Assembly (NCBI GenBank): GCA_012960755.1
Contig: DUAT01000039.1
Span: 64,864-128,863 of the forward strand
Direction of reading: 5' to 3'
Source: Gammaproteobacteria bacterium
GTDB lineage: Bacteria; Pseudomonadota; Gammaproteobacteria; Pseudomonadales; Azotimanducaceae_A
DNA length: 64,000 bases
In this document: piece by piece, positions 25,990 to 34,875 of the stretch
Position numbering within the stretch: the stretch's first letter is position 1
How the letters are laid out: each line of letters opens with the position of its first letter
Position numbers and translations under genes: made by a program
Notes under the pieces: generated by a model
Seen by the model: only the letters and a program-made list of their open reading frames with translations
What the model was told of the DNA's origin: nothing
Database searches by the model: none

Positions 25990-26121
25990 TTCTTGTCCGA
26001 AAATAGAATAGTGAGAGTTTTACCTCGGCGGCCCCTTCCTTCGGTATATGATTGATTTATATACGAACTTTATTAAGTAGGCTCATGATTTACCAATAAT
26101 TATGACTATATGGACAGGAAC
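25989..26121. mobile_element. MITE-like repeat, copy B, between pepA and holC
   Basis: This 133-bp element runs from GTTCTTGTCCGAAAA at 25989 to GGACAGGAAC at 26121. It is the reverse-complement relative of the element at 6431-6565: the first ~40 bases match at about nine in ten positions, and the middle is more diverged. The flanking hexamers AAGTTA and TAGCTA match at four of six positions, as expected for an older insertion. It has no coding capacity. It separates pepA from holC and ends seven bases before the holC ATG, so it supplies the holC leader. Confidence 0.8.
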
Positions 26122-26128
26122 TAGCTAA

Positions 26129-26581
26129 ATGACAAGAATCGATTTTTATCAAATTGAGAGTAGAGAAGCGCCACTGGATTTTACTTGCCGACTCATAGAC
26201 AAGATCTACCATCGCGGCCATCGAATCCATATCCACACTAACGACATCAGCCAATCAGAAGAACTGGATGATCTTATCTGGTCTTTTCGGCCCGATCGGT
26301 TCATTCCGCATAGCATCTTTGTAAAACCAAGAGATGCAGGAACAAAAGATGAGGCCGAACAGCAGGATTTGGTCAAAATCTCTCACGAAGCAGAACCGGA
26401 TCACCAGGATGTATTGATTAATATTTCCGGCACCGTGCCGGATTTTTTCAGCCGCTTTGATCGGGTTGCAGAAGTGGTACCGCTGGATGAAAATAGCCGT
26501 GAAACTGCCCGGGTTAACTTCAAGTTCTATAAAGACCGCGGTTACCCATTACGCTACCATGCGTTAAAACAACGCGCCTAA
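26129..26581 (+). CDS. holC: DNA polymerase III subunit chi
   Basis: The 150-residue protein has HolC features: an opening TRIDFYQI, a KIYHRGHRIHIHTND strand-turn-helix, the LIWSFRPDRFIPHS segment and a C-terminal RVNFKFYKDRGYPLRYH. Chi links the clamp loader (through psi) to SSB during replication. The gene position, pepA-holC-(unknown)-valS, is the order seen in Pseudomonas. The ATG follows the MITE-like copy B directly, so its ribosome site comes from the element end or its flank. Confidence 0.93.
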   Translation: MTRIDFYQIESREAPLDFTCRLIDKIYHRGHRIHIHTNDISQSEELDDLIWSFRPDRFIPHSIFVKPRDAGTKDEAEQQDLVKISHEAEPDHQDVLINISGTVPDFFSRFDRVAEVVPLDENSRETARVNFKFYKDRGYPLRYHALKQRA

Positions 26582-26676
26582 AAACACAATAACCAGCATG
26601 CACACCAGTACGCAGCCAAAGAAAACGTCCCCAGAGCGTACGAAAGAGCACGGCCAATGAACATGGAACTTACCTG

Positions 26677-27072
26677 GTGAAAGGTAAAGATACAGAACCG
26701 AATGCCGGTCGACCGGCTCAGATTCCGTTATTGGAAGATGTGGTTTTCCATACGAGCCTGCCGATCCCTGACCCACCGAGAAGGCGTCGCGCTAATGACC
26801 ATGAGCGACAGATCGTTGCTCCCCAGATGCCAGATCTGTTCAGTGGATCACCCGAAACAGCCGGCATGAAGCCTCCAGCCAGTACCGACCCAGCCCACCT
26901 CAACAGGAATGAATCTGATGAGGAAATTACTGAAGGAATCAAAGGTGAACTCAGGCAAAAAACTTCAACGATAATCGATTCTCTGGTTGATGAATACTCA
27001 ACCGAAATCGTCCGCCGACTAAGGGATGAACTAACTTCACTGCTCGCAGACATGGAGAATAAAAAACCATAG
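26677..27072 (+). CDS. Conserved protein between holC and valS, function unknown
   Basis: The 131-residue protein starts at GTG 26677; the overlapping ATG frame stops after seven codons. The N-terminus has IPLLEDVVFH, the middle is Pro-rich and probably unstructured, and the C-terminus is a long amphipathic helix (IIDSLVDEYSTEIVRRLRDELTSLL). A gene of unknown function sits at the same place between holC and valS in Pseudomonas (PA3833, from memory), which supports it being real. The LLEDVV-type segment plus a helical tail suggests protein contact, but no function is claimed. Confidence 0.7.
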   Translation: MKGKDTEPNAGRPAQIPLLEDVVFHTSLPIPDPPRRRRANDHERQIVAPQMPDLFSGSPETAGMKPPASTDPAHLNRNESDEEITEGIKGELRQKTSTIIDSLVDEYSTEIVRRLRDELTSLLADMENKKP

Positions 27073-27197
27073 AAAACTGCGAGGTAGTGTAATGTCATGA
27101 CGTCGTTGACCATTTGTGTATAATCCCGCTTCCGCTGACTACAGCGGAGAACGCCTGATAAGAATGATTTACGTTGTGAAGAGTGTGAAGCACGATA

Positions 27198-29969
27198 ATG
27201 AAGAAGTACCAACCACAGGAAATGGAGCAAAGCTGGTATCAAAAGTGGGAGGATGCCAACTATTTCGCCCCCTCAGGTAATGGTCAGCCCTTCTCCATCT
27301 CGATTCCACCTCCCAATGTTACCGGCACCCTGCATATGGGCCACGCCTTCCAGCACAGTCTGGTTGACTCACTGATTCGATATCGGCGAATGCAGGGGGA
27401 CCAGACACTCTGGCAAATGGGCACGGACCATGCCGGAATATCAACTCAAATGCTGGTGACTGAGCAATTGGCAGCTGAGGGCATTAAGCCCAGTGAGTTG
27501 GGTCGAGAGAAATTTCTCGACAAGGTCTGGGAATGGAAAGAAGAGTCTGGCGACACAATTACCAGGCAACTCCGGCGTCTGGGGGCATCCCTGCACTGGG
27601 AGACCGAGAGGTTCACCCTCGACGAAGGCATGTCCCGGGCCGTTCTGGAAGTTTTCGTCCGATTGCATGAAGAAGGATTGATCTATCGCGGCAAGCGACT
27701 GGTCAACTGGGACCCGGTTCTGCACACCTCTATTTCTGATCTGGAAGTCGAATCAGAGGAAGAACCTGGGCACCTCTGGCACTTCAGATATCCACTGGCA
27801 GACAATCCAAACGAATTTATGGTGGTGGCGACGACCCGCCCGGAAACCATGCTTGGCGATACGGCAGTTGCGGTGCACCCTGACGATGAACGTTACCAGC
27901 ATCTTGTCGGCAAAGAAGTCCAATTACCACTGTGTGATCGCAGCATTACTATCATCGCCGACCATTATGTTGACAAGGACTTTGGTACTGGCTGCGTGAA
28001 AATTACACCGGCCCATGACTTCAATGACTACGATGTTGGCAGGCGCAACAACCTGGCGCTGATTAACATATTCGATGAAGATGCATCACTCAATGACAAT
28101 GCGCCTGAAAAATACCGCGGTCTGGACCGTTATGAAGCGAGAAAACTGATCGTTGCCGATCTTGATGCACTGGGTCTGGTTGAAAAAATCGAAGACCACA
28201 AGATGGTCGTACCCCGGGGGGAGAAATCCGGCGTCGTCGTCGAACCTTATTTAAGCGACCAGTGGTTCGTGAAGATCAAACCCCTGGCAGAACCGGCCAT
28301 CAAAGCCGTCGAAAATGGCGATATTGAGTTTATTCCGAAAAATTACGAAAACACCTATTTTGCCTGGATGCGGGACATACAGGACTGGTGTATTTCTCGA
28401 CAACAGTGGTGGGGCCACAGAATTCCTGCCTGGTATGACGGCGAGGGTAATATATTTGTTGGCCGCAATGAAGCCGAAGTTCGTTTAAAACACCAGCTGC
28501 CTGATGATGTCACATTACGTCAAGACGAAGACGTGCTGGATACCTGGTTTTCTTCTGCGCTGTGGACATTCTCCACCCTGGGCTGGCCCGATAAAACTGC
28601 CGATCTGGAAACATTTCACTCAACGGACCTGCTGGTTACCGGCCACGACATCATCACCTTCTGGGTTTCCAGGATGATCATGATGACGTTGAAATTCATG
28701 GATGAAGTGCCATTCAAAAAAATCTATGTTACTGGTCTCGTCACCGACGCCGACGGGAAAAAAATGTCCAAGTCAAAGGGCAATGGATTGGATCCGTTAG
28801 ACATTATTGACGGCATCTCGATTGACGATCTTGTGCGTAAACGCACGAGTAATATGCTGCAGCCAAAAATGGCGGAAAAAATCGAAAATGCAACCCGCAA
28901 AGAGTACCCCAATGGCATCGACAGTTATGGAACCGATGCACTTCGCTTCACGTTCTACTCAATCTCAACCCGAAGTCGAACCATAAAGTTCGACTTGAAT
29001 CGGGTCGAGGGTTACCAGCATTTTTGCAATAAACTCTGGAATGCCGCGAACTTTGTCTTTATGAACACACTTGAACACGCCGCTGCTACCGATTTTAACA
29101 ACGGCGAAAAAGATTTTGGCGTAGTGGACAGGTGGATCACCTCAGAACTTCAAAAGACAATCAAATCGGTTGATCTCGCCATGCAAACCTATCGATTTGA
29201 TCTGGCTGCCAAGGCAATCTACGAATTTATCTGGGATGAATTTTGTGACTGGTACCTGGAATTAAGTAAACCGATTCTTTATTCCCAAAGTACGTCAAAA
29301 GCCGAGTTGCGCGCAACCCGATATACCCTGATTGATACACTCGAGACTGTGCTGAGATTGGCGCATCCCTTTCTGCCATTTATCACGGAAGAAATATGGC
29401 AGAAAATACCCGTTAACATTCGAACCGATGCTGAAACGATTATGTTGCAGCCCTTCCCTGTACCCAACAACGCCTTGATAGATTCCGCTGCTGAATCTGA
29501 TGTTGGCTGGATCAAAGCGGTTGTTACTGTATTACGTAACATCCGTGGTGAAATGGACATCTCTTTTGGCAAGCCTATTCCTGTGCTGTTCTACAATGGA
29601 AACGAGACAGATAAGCGGCGCTTGGAAACCTACCGAACACTTCTGGAATCACTGGTTAAACCAGAACGAATGGAATGGTTAGCTGCAGGTGACGGGGCAC
29701 CCGTCTCTGCAACAGGTCTGGTAGGTGACATGCAAGTGCTAGTACCCATGAGTGGCTTGATAGACAAGGATGCTGAAATTGCCAGGTTGGACAAGGAGAT
29801 TGATCGCAAGCAAAAAGACATCGCAAGAACGGAAGCGAAACTCAGCAACCCCAATTTTGTTGAAAAGGCACCGACCGAAGTTGTTCAAAAAGAGAAAGAT
29901 AAACTCGCCGATCTAGCCTCTGCCTGTGAACAGCTCGAAGAACAGAAAAAACGGCTGGGAAATATCTAA
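27198..29969 (+). CDS. valS: Valyl-tRNA synthetase
   Basis: The 923-residue class I synthetase has the HIGH-type motif HMGH at residues 46-49 in [13 protein letters not shown], the CP1 editing domain ([13 protein letters not shown] near 210-225) and the KMSKS motif KKMSKSKGN near 521-529. An anticodon-binding domain follows, and the C-terminal coiled-coil arm ([19 protein letters not shown]) contacts the tRNA. It charges tRNA-Val and edits misacylated Thr. A TATAAT at about 27119-27124 may be part of its promoter. It ends the pepA-holC block. Confidence 0.97.
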   Translation: MKKYQPQEMEQSWYQKWEDANYFAPSGNGQPFSISIPPPNVTGTLHMGHAFQHSLVDSLIRYRRMQGDQTLWQMGTDHAGISTQMLVTEQLAAEGIKPSELGREKFLDKVWEWKEESGDTITRQLRRLGASLHWETERFTLDEGMSRAVLEVFVRLHEEGLIYRGKRLVNWDPVLHTSISDLEVESEEEPGHLWHFRYPLADNPNEFMVVATTRPETMLGDTAVAVHPDDERYQHLVGKEVQLPLCDRSITIIADHYVDKDFGTGCVKITPAHDFNDYDVGRRNNLALINIFDEDASLNDNAPEKYRGLDRYEARKLIVADLDALGLVEKIEDHKMVVPRGEKSGVVVEPYLSDQWFVKIKPLAEPAIKAVENGDIEFIPKNYENTYFAWMRDIQDWCISRQQWWGHRIPAWYDGEGNIFVGRNEAEVRLKHQLPDDVTLRQDEDVLDTWFSSALWTFSTLGWPDKTADLETFHSTDLLVTGHDIITFWVSRMIMMTLKFMDEVPFKKIYVTGLVTDADGKKMSKSKGNGLDPLDIIDGISIDDLVRKRTSNMLQPKMAEKIENATRKEYPNGIDSYGTDALRFTFYSISTRSRTIKFDLNRVEGYQHFCNKLWNAANFVFMNTLEHAAATDFNNGEKDFGVVDRWITSELQKTIKSVDLAMQTYRFDLAAKAIYEFIWDEFCDWYLELSKPILYSQSTSKAELRATRYTLIDTLETVLRLAHPFLPFITEEIWQKIPVNIRTDAETIMLQPFPVPNNALIDSAAESDVGWIKAVVTVLRNIRGEMDISFGKPIPVLFYNGNETDKRRLETYRTLLESLVKPERMEWLAAGDGAPVSATGLVGDMQVLVPMSGLIDKDAEIARLDKEIDRKQKDIARTEAKLSNPNFVEKAPTEVVQKEKDKLADLASACEQLEEQKKRLGNI

Positions 29970-30198
29970 GTGCTCGTTTGCAGGTAAGCAACCTTGTGCA
30001 GATAACATTGCCAAGTGTTTGATAACTAAAGAACTCTTTCGCACCATTTCAGTACTGTTGTCAGCTTCAAAGATAGATTCATACGCACAATTCCAAAATA
30101 ATACTTGCACACCCCTTAGCCTTTCTGTATTAATCGGATGCTTCTCGATCTCGACGTCGCAGAATGTGTTGCAATAAAAAGAAAAGAGGTAGTTGGCT

Positions 30199-30408
30199 AT
30201 GTCTGAACGACAGTCAGGAACCGTAAAATGGTTCAACGATGCCAAAGGATTTGGTTTTATCGAACGCGAAGCTGGGGATGATGTATTTGTTCATTTCCGT
30301 TCGATTCGTGGTGAAGGGTACCGAACACTCAAACAAGGCGCTCGAGTAGAGTTCGATATTTCTGAAACAGAAAAAGGTTATCAAGCAGAGGATGTGGCAG
30401 AGGTTTAA
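30199..30408 (+). CDS. Cold-shock protein (CspA family)
   Basis: The 69-residue cold-shock domain carries RNP1 (KGFGFIE) and RNP2 (DVFVHF), and begins with a [14 protein letters not shown] strand. Such proteins bind single-stranded RNA and DNA and act as RNA chaperones. I start at the ATG at 30199, behind AAGAGGT; a TTG two codons earlier is unlikely. The 229-base gap to valS is long and A+T-rich, in keeping with the long 5' leaders that control csp mRNAs by temperature, but no specific fold was derived. Confidence 0.95.
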   Translation: MSERQSGTVKWFNDAKGFGFIEREAGDDVFVHFRSIRGEGYRTLKQGARVEFDISETEKGYQAEDVAEV

Positions 30409-30456
30409 CCCCACCCAATAAGCTTAATTCGGGTTCACTCAGCTAAACTAATAAAA

Positions 30457-30479
30457 GTAGCATGTTTAAATTATGCTAC
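30457..30479 (-). terminator. Intrinsic terminator overlapping the end of the quinone oxidoreductase gene
   Basis: GTAGCAT and ATGCTAC (7 bp, perfect) are separated by nine bases and are followed on the minus strand by TTTTATT. This fits a rho-independent terminator of the leftward oxidoreductase gene; its upstream arm contains the last codons and stop. It may also block read-through from the convergent csp gene. Confidence 0.65.
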
Positions 30480-31442
30480 TGACAGTACCACTTTGCCTAT
30501 TGTTTTGTCAGAGGCAATAAGGTCGAAGGCTTGACTGGCTTCCTGAATCGGAAACACCGTATCTACAATCGGCTTGATTTCACCTGATTCAATCCTGGGC
30601 CAGACTAGTTCAGCGAGCTGGCTCATTATCCGAGCCTTTTCTGCCAACGGTCTCGCCCTGAGCGTCGAACCAATGACCCGCGCCCGTTTCATCATCAATA
30701 CTGCCAGGTCAACTTCTGTTTTATTCCCTCCCATCAGGCCAATCAGTACCAGGCGACCATTCAGCCCCAATAGCGCGAGATTGTCTTCAAGATAAGCACC
30801 ACCAACGGGATCAAGAATGACGTCTACGCCGGATTCCCCGGCAAATGCTCTTGCCTTTTCGGCAAATGACTCGTCATGCCGATTGCTACCCGCTTCAGCC
30901 CCTAGATCAATACAGGCAGCCAGCTTGTCTTCACTGCCGACGGTGACAAAGCAGGGGCTGCCGAATGAACGGCACAATTGTATCGCGGCGGTGCCAACGC
31001 CACTTGCCCCGGCGTGCAGAATTACTTTTTCACCAGGTTGTAAACCAGCCTCGATAAACAGGTTCAACCAGGCAGTCGCATAAACTTCCGGCAGGCAAGC
31101 GCCATGAACCATGGACAGACCGCGGGGAATTTTAACCACACTTGTCGCTGCTACATTGACGTATTCAGCGTATCCCCCACCACCCAGCAATGCACAGACT
31201 CTATCACCAACCTGCCAACCATCAACATCGTTAGCAACAGCCGCAATTTCTCCGGCACATTCAAGCCCCATGATGGTACTCGCACCGGGCGGCGGCGGGT
31301 AAAAACCACGACGCTGCATAAGGTCAGCGCGGTTTATTGCCGTTGCATGGATCTTTATCAGCACCTCGCCACTTTTTGCTTCGGGGGTGCCGGTTTCATC
31401 CCAATGCAGTTCACTTTCACTGTCTACACGTATGGCTTTCAT
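30471..31442 (-). CDS. NAD(P)H:quinone oxidoreductase, zinc-independent MDR family
   Basis: The 323-residue medium-chain reductase resembles the QOR/PIG3 (TP53I3) branch. It has an N-terminal INRADLMQRRGFYPPPPGAS, GLECAGEI, and the NADPH-binding VILHAGASGVGTAAIQL, with no structural-zinc cysteine cluster. It would reduce quinones or enones with NADPH. I chose the ATG at 31442 since GGAG precedes it by six bases and KAIRV follows; upstream in-frame ATGs lack this. It is the first gene of no clear operon; slyX lies upstream in the same direction, 61 bases apart. Confidence 0.92.
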   Translation of the reverse strand: MKAIRVDSESELHWDETGTPEAKSGEVLIKIHATAINRADLMQRRGFYPPPPGASTIMGLECAGEIAAVANDVDGWQVGDRVCALLGGGGYAEYVNVAATSVVKIPRGLSMVHGACLPEVYATAWLNLFIEAGLQPGEKVILHAGASGVGTAAIQLCRSFGSPCFVTVGSEDKLAACIDLGAEAGSNRHDESFAEKARAFAGESGVDVILDPVGGAYLEDNLALLGLNGRLVLIGLMGGNKTEVDLAVLMMKRARVIGSTLRARPLAEKARIMSQLAELVWPRIESGEIKPIVDTVFPIQEASQAFDLIASDKTIGKVVLSVA

Positions 31443-31502
31443 TAACATCTCCAACTTTTTTGTTGTATTTGTAGTTAATTATTCGGCTGACCCGGATTAA
31501 GA

Positions 31503-31709
31503 CTAATAGTGAGGTGGTGGCGGTTCCGGCGCTTGCTGATCTGGCATCTGACCCTCCATCGCCTCAATCTGGCTGTTGGCATATTTTAGTTGAACCTTGA
31601 TATCAAGTATCTGTTTCTGCTGTTCCGCCAGAGCATCATCCAGTTTCTGGATCATGTCTTCCTGAAACGCCAGCTGTGTCTCCAAAGTTACAAACCTGTC
31701 TTCACTCAT
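31503..31709 (-). CDS. slyX: SlyX-family protein
   Basis: The 68-residue, nearly all coiled-coil protein (VTLETQLAFQEDMIQKLDD, then AEQQKQILDIKVQLKYA) ends in the Pro-rich PEPPPPHY tail typical of SlyX. The function of SlyX is not settled. It lies between hisF and the quinone oxidoreductase on the same strand; co-transcription is possible. Confidence 0.92.
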   Translation of the reverse strand: MSEDRFVTLETQLAFQEDMIQKLDDALAEQQKQILDIKVQLKYANSQIEAMEGQMPDQQAPEPPPPHY

Positions 31710-31784
31710 GATGGCATTCTCGACTGTTTTTTCTACACAAACACATAACGAATCTCGGAGGTTCCGAAGGGAAACCTAGGGTAC

Positions 31785-32564
31785 CTAGTAGCTCAATCGA
31801 ACCTTGACGCCCTTTGCATCCAGCCATTGCTTCAGACCACTGACGGTATATTCACCAAAGTGAACCATCGAGGCAATTAACGCCGCATCAGCTTTGCCTT
31901 CCGTCAAGACTTCAAGAAGATGCTCAGGTTTGCCAGCGCCGCCAGATGCAATCACCGGAATCGATACCGCCTCGGCAATCATTCGAGTCAGATTGATCTC
32001 ATAACCTTCCCTGGTCCCGTCGGCATCAATAGAATTGATCACCAGTTCGCCAGCACCCAGTTCCTCCCCCTGCAAAGCCCAGGTTAATGCATCAACGCCC
32101 ATGGGTTTTCTGCCTCCGTTGATGACAACTTCATACCCGCTGGGCAACTCCCGGCACTGTTCGACTTTCAGAATGTCCATGGACAGAACAACATTCTGAT
32201 TGCCGATAGCGTGTGCGCATTCAGCAATTAACGCTGGACGCTGAACCGCTGCCGAGTTGACATTTATTTTTTCGGCACCCGCCCAGAGCAGCTTTTTAGC
32301 ATCTTCCACCGTTCGAATACCACCACCGACCGATAACGGGATATAGACCTGCTCGGCCACCGCTTCCACAACATTCAACATGATATCGCGTTGATCACTC
32401 GACGCTGTGATGTCATAAAAAACGAGTTCGTCGAGGCCGTCTTCATAATATTCCCGCGCCTTTTCGACAGGATCGCCAATATCCCTGGTATCAACGAATT
32501 TGACACTTTTCGCCAGCTTTCCATTCCTGACATCCAGGCATGAAATAATGCGCTTACTCAACAT
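31785..32564 (-). CDS. hisF: Imidazole glycerol phosphate synthase cyclase subunit
   Basis: The 259-residue TIM barrel has both catalytic aspartates (Asp11 in SCLDV, Asp130 in LSMD) and Lys19, the phosphate loops ([17 protein letters not shown]) and [13 protein letters not shown]. It uses ammonia from HisH to convert PRFAR into imidazole glycerol phosphate and AICAR. Between Asp130 and NGGRKPMG the loop ([12 protein letters not shown]) differs from the usual AKR segment. I start at MLSKRIIS; upstream in-frame codons lie within hisH. It overlaps hisH by seven bases. No other his gene is in the window. Confidence 0.93.
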   Translation of the reverse strand: MLSKRIISCLDVRNGKLAKSVKFVDTRDIGDPVEKAREYYEDGLDELVFYDITASSDQRDIMLNVVEAVAEQVYIPLSVGGGIRTVEDAKKLLWAGAEKINVNSAAVQRPALIAECAHAIGNQNVVLSMDILKVEQCRELPSGYEVVINGGRKPMGVDALTWALQGEELGAGELVINSIDADGTREGYEINLTRMIAEAVSIPVIASGGAGKPEHLLEVLTEGKADAALIASMVHFGEYTVSGLKQWLDAKGVKVRLSY

Positions 32565-33184
32565 ACGTCTCCTCCATCCCACTTGCCAAAAGCCTGCAGA
32601 ATATGAAGGCCTTTTTCTCCACTTTTCTCAAGATGGAATTGCGTCGCGAACAGATTGTCCTTCGCCAGTATGGAACAGAATTCTGATTTGTATTGTGTTA
32701 CCGCGACAATGGTGTCCTTGTCAGTCGGGCGAATAAAGTATGAATGAACAAAGTAGAACTCATCTCCTGACTTAACATTCCTAAGTAGCGGGTGAGGTTT
32801 TTGAATAACCACTTCATTCCAGCCCATATGCGGTATTTTTAACACCCGGTCGGCAAAATCGAATCGCTCACAGACACCGTCTACCAGCGACAGGCAATCC
32901 TTGTCTCCTTCTTCGGTATGGTTCAAAACGATCTGACTGCCAAGGCAAATGCCGAGGAAGGGTTTGCCGGAGTGAAAGACTTCGCTCAAAGCCTCAAATA
33001 GTCCGCGCTGATGCAAGGTATCGATGGCGCTGACAGCAGAGCCAACCCCGGGAAACACGACCTTGTCCGCTTTGATGACCTTCTCGGGGTCTGCTGTTAT
33101 GTAAGCATCAATGCCTACCTTATGACACGCGCGCTGCACGCTGCGTAGATTCCCCGCGTCATAATCAACAATTGCAACCTGCAT
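32558..33184 (-). CDS. hisH: Imidazole glycerol phosphate synthase glutaminase subunit
   Basis: The 208-residue class I glutaminase has the triad Cys80 (FLGICLGSQ), His184 and Glu186 (QFHLEKSG), the oxyanion-side PGVGSA and an opening [13 protein letters not shown]. It supplies ammonia to HisF in histidine synthesis. I chose the ATG at 33184 because family members begin with this segment; in-frame codons up to 33214 are probably leader. The pair hisH-hisF stands alone, divergent from the GntR-PurM fusion. Confidence 0.93.
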   Translation of the reverse strand: MQVAIVDYDAGNLRSVQRACHKVGIDAYITADPEKVIKADKVVFPGVGSAVSAIDTLHQRGLFEALSEVFHSGKPFLGICLGSQIVLNHTEEGDKDCLSLVDGVCERFDFADRVLKIPHMGWNEVVIQKPHPLLRNVKSGDEFYFVHSYFIRPTDKDTIVAVTQYKSEFCSILAKDNLFATQFHLEKSGEKGLHILQAFGKWDGGDVC

Positions 33185-33314
33185 GCACCCTACACCCTTT
33201 TTGAGAGCGCGCATTATAGAAGATAAGGCGGATGAATTCGCGGCTAATGGTGGTCAGGTTTTGGTATGCAAAAAAATATAGTGCGTATTAGTGTTTTCAA
33301 TAGTGGCCAGCTGT

Positions 33315-33336
33315 CTGTATCATATACGTAATACAG
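33315..33336. promoter_or_regulatory. Palindrome between hisH and the GntR-PurM gene, candidate operator
   Basis: CTGTAT (33315-33320) and ATACAG (33331-33336) are perfect inverted arms 10 bases apart, in a 22-bp site with further partial symmetry inside. It ends 18 bases before the chosen start of the GntR-PurM gene and 131 bases upstream of hisH. YtrA-type GntR regulators bind GT-AC-type palindromes near their own promoter, so autoregulation and control of hisHF are reasonable guesses. Confidence 0.5.
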
Positions 33337-33354
33337 TTTTTGATGATCGCGCCC

Positions 33355-34767
33355 ATGAAGCTTAAAATTGAGACCAGCTCATCTACCCCGGTATTCCAGC
33401 AAATTATCGACCAGTTACACTTCGCTATTAATACCGGTGACATCAAACCGGGGGACAAATTACCCAGCATAAGAGCCCTGGCCAATGAAAACACGATTGC
33501 GGCCAATACGGTCGCGAAGGCACTCAGGCAACTGGAATTCCGTGGTCTGATCGTTGCCAAGGATCGTTCCGGTTTTATTGTTGCCAAGGCCCAAAACAGT
33601 CGTTACCAGGCGCGCGGCGTCAGCGCAGACAAAACCGAGGTTCACAATGTCGTTGATGACCTCGATGCGGGCGCGATTCCCGGCGCATTTTGCAAGATAA
33701 CCGAAGATTTTCTCAGCGGAGACCCGGAAAAATGCAACGTGATTCACGCCGATGGGAGTGGCACAAAGTCGATTATTGCGTATCTTAAATACAAGGAAAC
33801 CGGAGACGCGAGTGTATTCCGCGGCATCGCCCAGGACAGCATCGTCATGAATCTGGATGACCTGCTGTGTGTCGGGGTGAATAATCGCATCCTGATTTCC
33901 AACACCATCAATCGCAACGCCCTTAACTGTCCGGGAGAGGTTGTCTCGGCACTGATCGAGGGCAGTGAGTCATTTATCGCAACCTTGCGTGACCAGGGTA
34001 TTGATATCTACTCCGGCGGTGGTGAAACAGCTGATGTTGGCGACCTGACGGGTACCGTCGTGGTTGATTCCTGTGCAGTCGCGATTATGAAGAAAGCAGA
34101 TGTGGTGCGAAATGAAATCCGCCATGACCTTGCGATAGTCGGCCTGTCATCAACTGGCCAATCAAACTACGAATCGGTGTTTAACAGCGGCATCGGCAGT
34201 AACGGACTGACCAGCGCCAGACACGATATGTTGTCCAGGTGTTATGGGGACATGTATCCGGAAACTTTTGATCCGAATGTCCCCGCTGATCTCGTTTATT
34301 GCGGGCCATACCAGTTGCAGGATGCCCTGCCCAATTCCGAATTGACGGTTGGAGATGCCATCTTAAGCCCGACTCGCACATACGCTCCTGTCATCTACAA
34401 GGTACTGGCTGAACTTGGCAACCACGTCCGCGGCCTTATCCATTGTTCCGGTGGTGCCCAGACCAAATGCCTGAAATTTGGCCAGAATGTTCACTTCGTG
34501 AAGGACAGTCTGTTCCCGACGCCACCTTTGTTTGATGCCATCCAGAAAGCCTCAGGTACAAGCTGGGATGAAATGTACAAGGTATTCAATATGGGCCATA
34601 GAATGGAAGTGTATGTGCCACACGCTCACGTCCAGGAGGTTATCGATATCGCATCGTCTTACCAGATCGACGCACAGCAGATAGGTCATACTGAAAGCGC
34701 CGATGAGAATCATCTGACACTCACCAACCCTGCCGGGGATACTTTTACCTATGGAACCCCTATATAA
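33355..34767 (+). CDS. GntR (YtrA-type) DNA-binding domain fused to AIR synthase (PurM) domain
   Basis: The 470-residue protein has two parts. Residues ~1-75 are a GntR winged helix of the YtrA type: STPVFQQIIDQLHFAINTG, then GDKLPSIRALA and NTVAKALRQLEFRGLI. From ~85 to the end it has the AIR synthase layout: ATP/substrate segment HADGSGTK, GIAQDSIVMNLDDLLCVG, GGGETADVGD, GSNGLTSARHDML, LSPTRTYAPVIYK, GLIHCSGGAQTK and a C-terminal FNMGHRMEVYVP. Its pattern recalls the long (~390-residue) AIR synthase of Bacteroidota more than the ~345-residue proteobacterial PurM. PurM makes aminoimidazole ribonucleotide from FGAM and ATP. The gene is divergent from hisHF. Starts at 33340 (TTG) and 33343 are alternatives; YtrA proteins usually begin like MKLKI. 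Confidence 0.85.
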   Translation: MKLKIETSSSTPVFQQIIDQLHFAINTGDIKPGDKLPSIRALANENTIAANTVAKALRQLEFRGLIVAKDRSGFIVAKAQNSRYQARGVSADKTEVHNVVDDLDAGAIPGAFCKITEDFLSGDPEKCNVIHADGSGTKSIIAYLKYKETGDASVFRGIAQDSIVMNLDDLLCVGVNNRILISNTINRNALNCPGEVVSALIEGSESFIATLRDQGIDIYSGGGETADVGDLTGTVVVDSCAVAIMKKADVVRNEIRHDLAIVGLSSTGQSNYESVFNSGIGSNGLTSARHDMLSRCYGDMYPETFDPNVPADLVYCGPYQLQDALPNSELTVGDAILSPTRTYAPVIYKVLAELGNHVRGLIHCSGGAQTKCLKFGQNVHFVKDSLFPTPPLFDAIQKASGTSWDEMYKVFNMGHRMEVYVPHAHVQEVIDIASSYQIDAQQIGHTESADENHLTLTNPAGDTFTYGTPI

Positions 34768-34808
34768 GGTCAGACCACAATGGCACTTAAAGTAAAACGT
34801 TGGTAGCG

Positions 34809-34839
34809 TTGAGTTGGAAGGAGGGCCTTTCCAACTCAA
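34809..34839 (+). terminator. Long hairpin after the GntR-PurM gene
   Basis: TTGAGTTGGAA and TTCCAACTCAA form an 11-bp perfect stem with a nine-base loop, 42 bases after the stop of the fusion gene. There is no T tract behind it, so it may protect the mRNA end or work with Rho. It also faces the end of the convergent LysR gene. Confidence 0.5.
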
Positions 34840-34875
34840 TGCAGATTGATCACGATATGCCTAGTGACATTAGGA

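Noticed and set aside
26718..27242. A 174-residue frame on the minus strand over the holC-valS spacer gene.
   Set aside because: It runs into the start of valS on the opposite strand and shows Ser/Leu-rich shadow composition.
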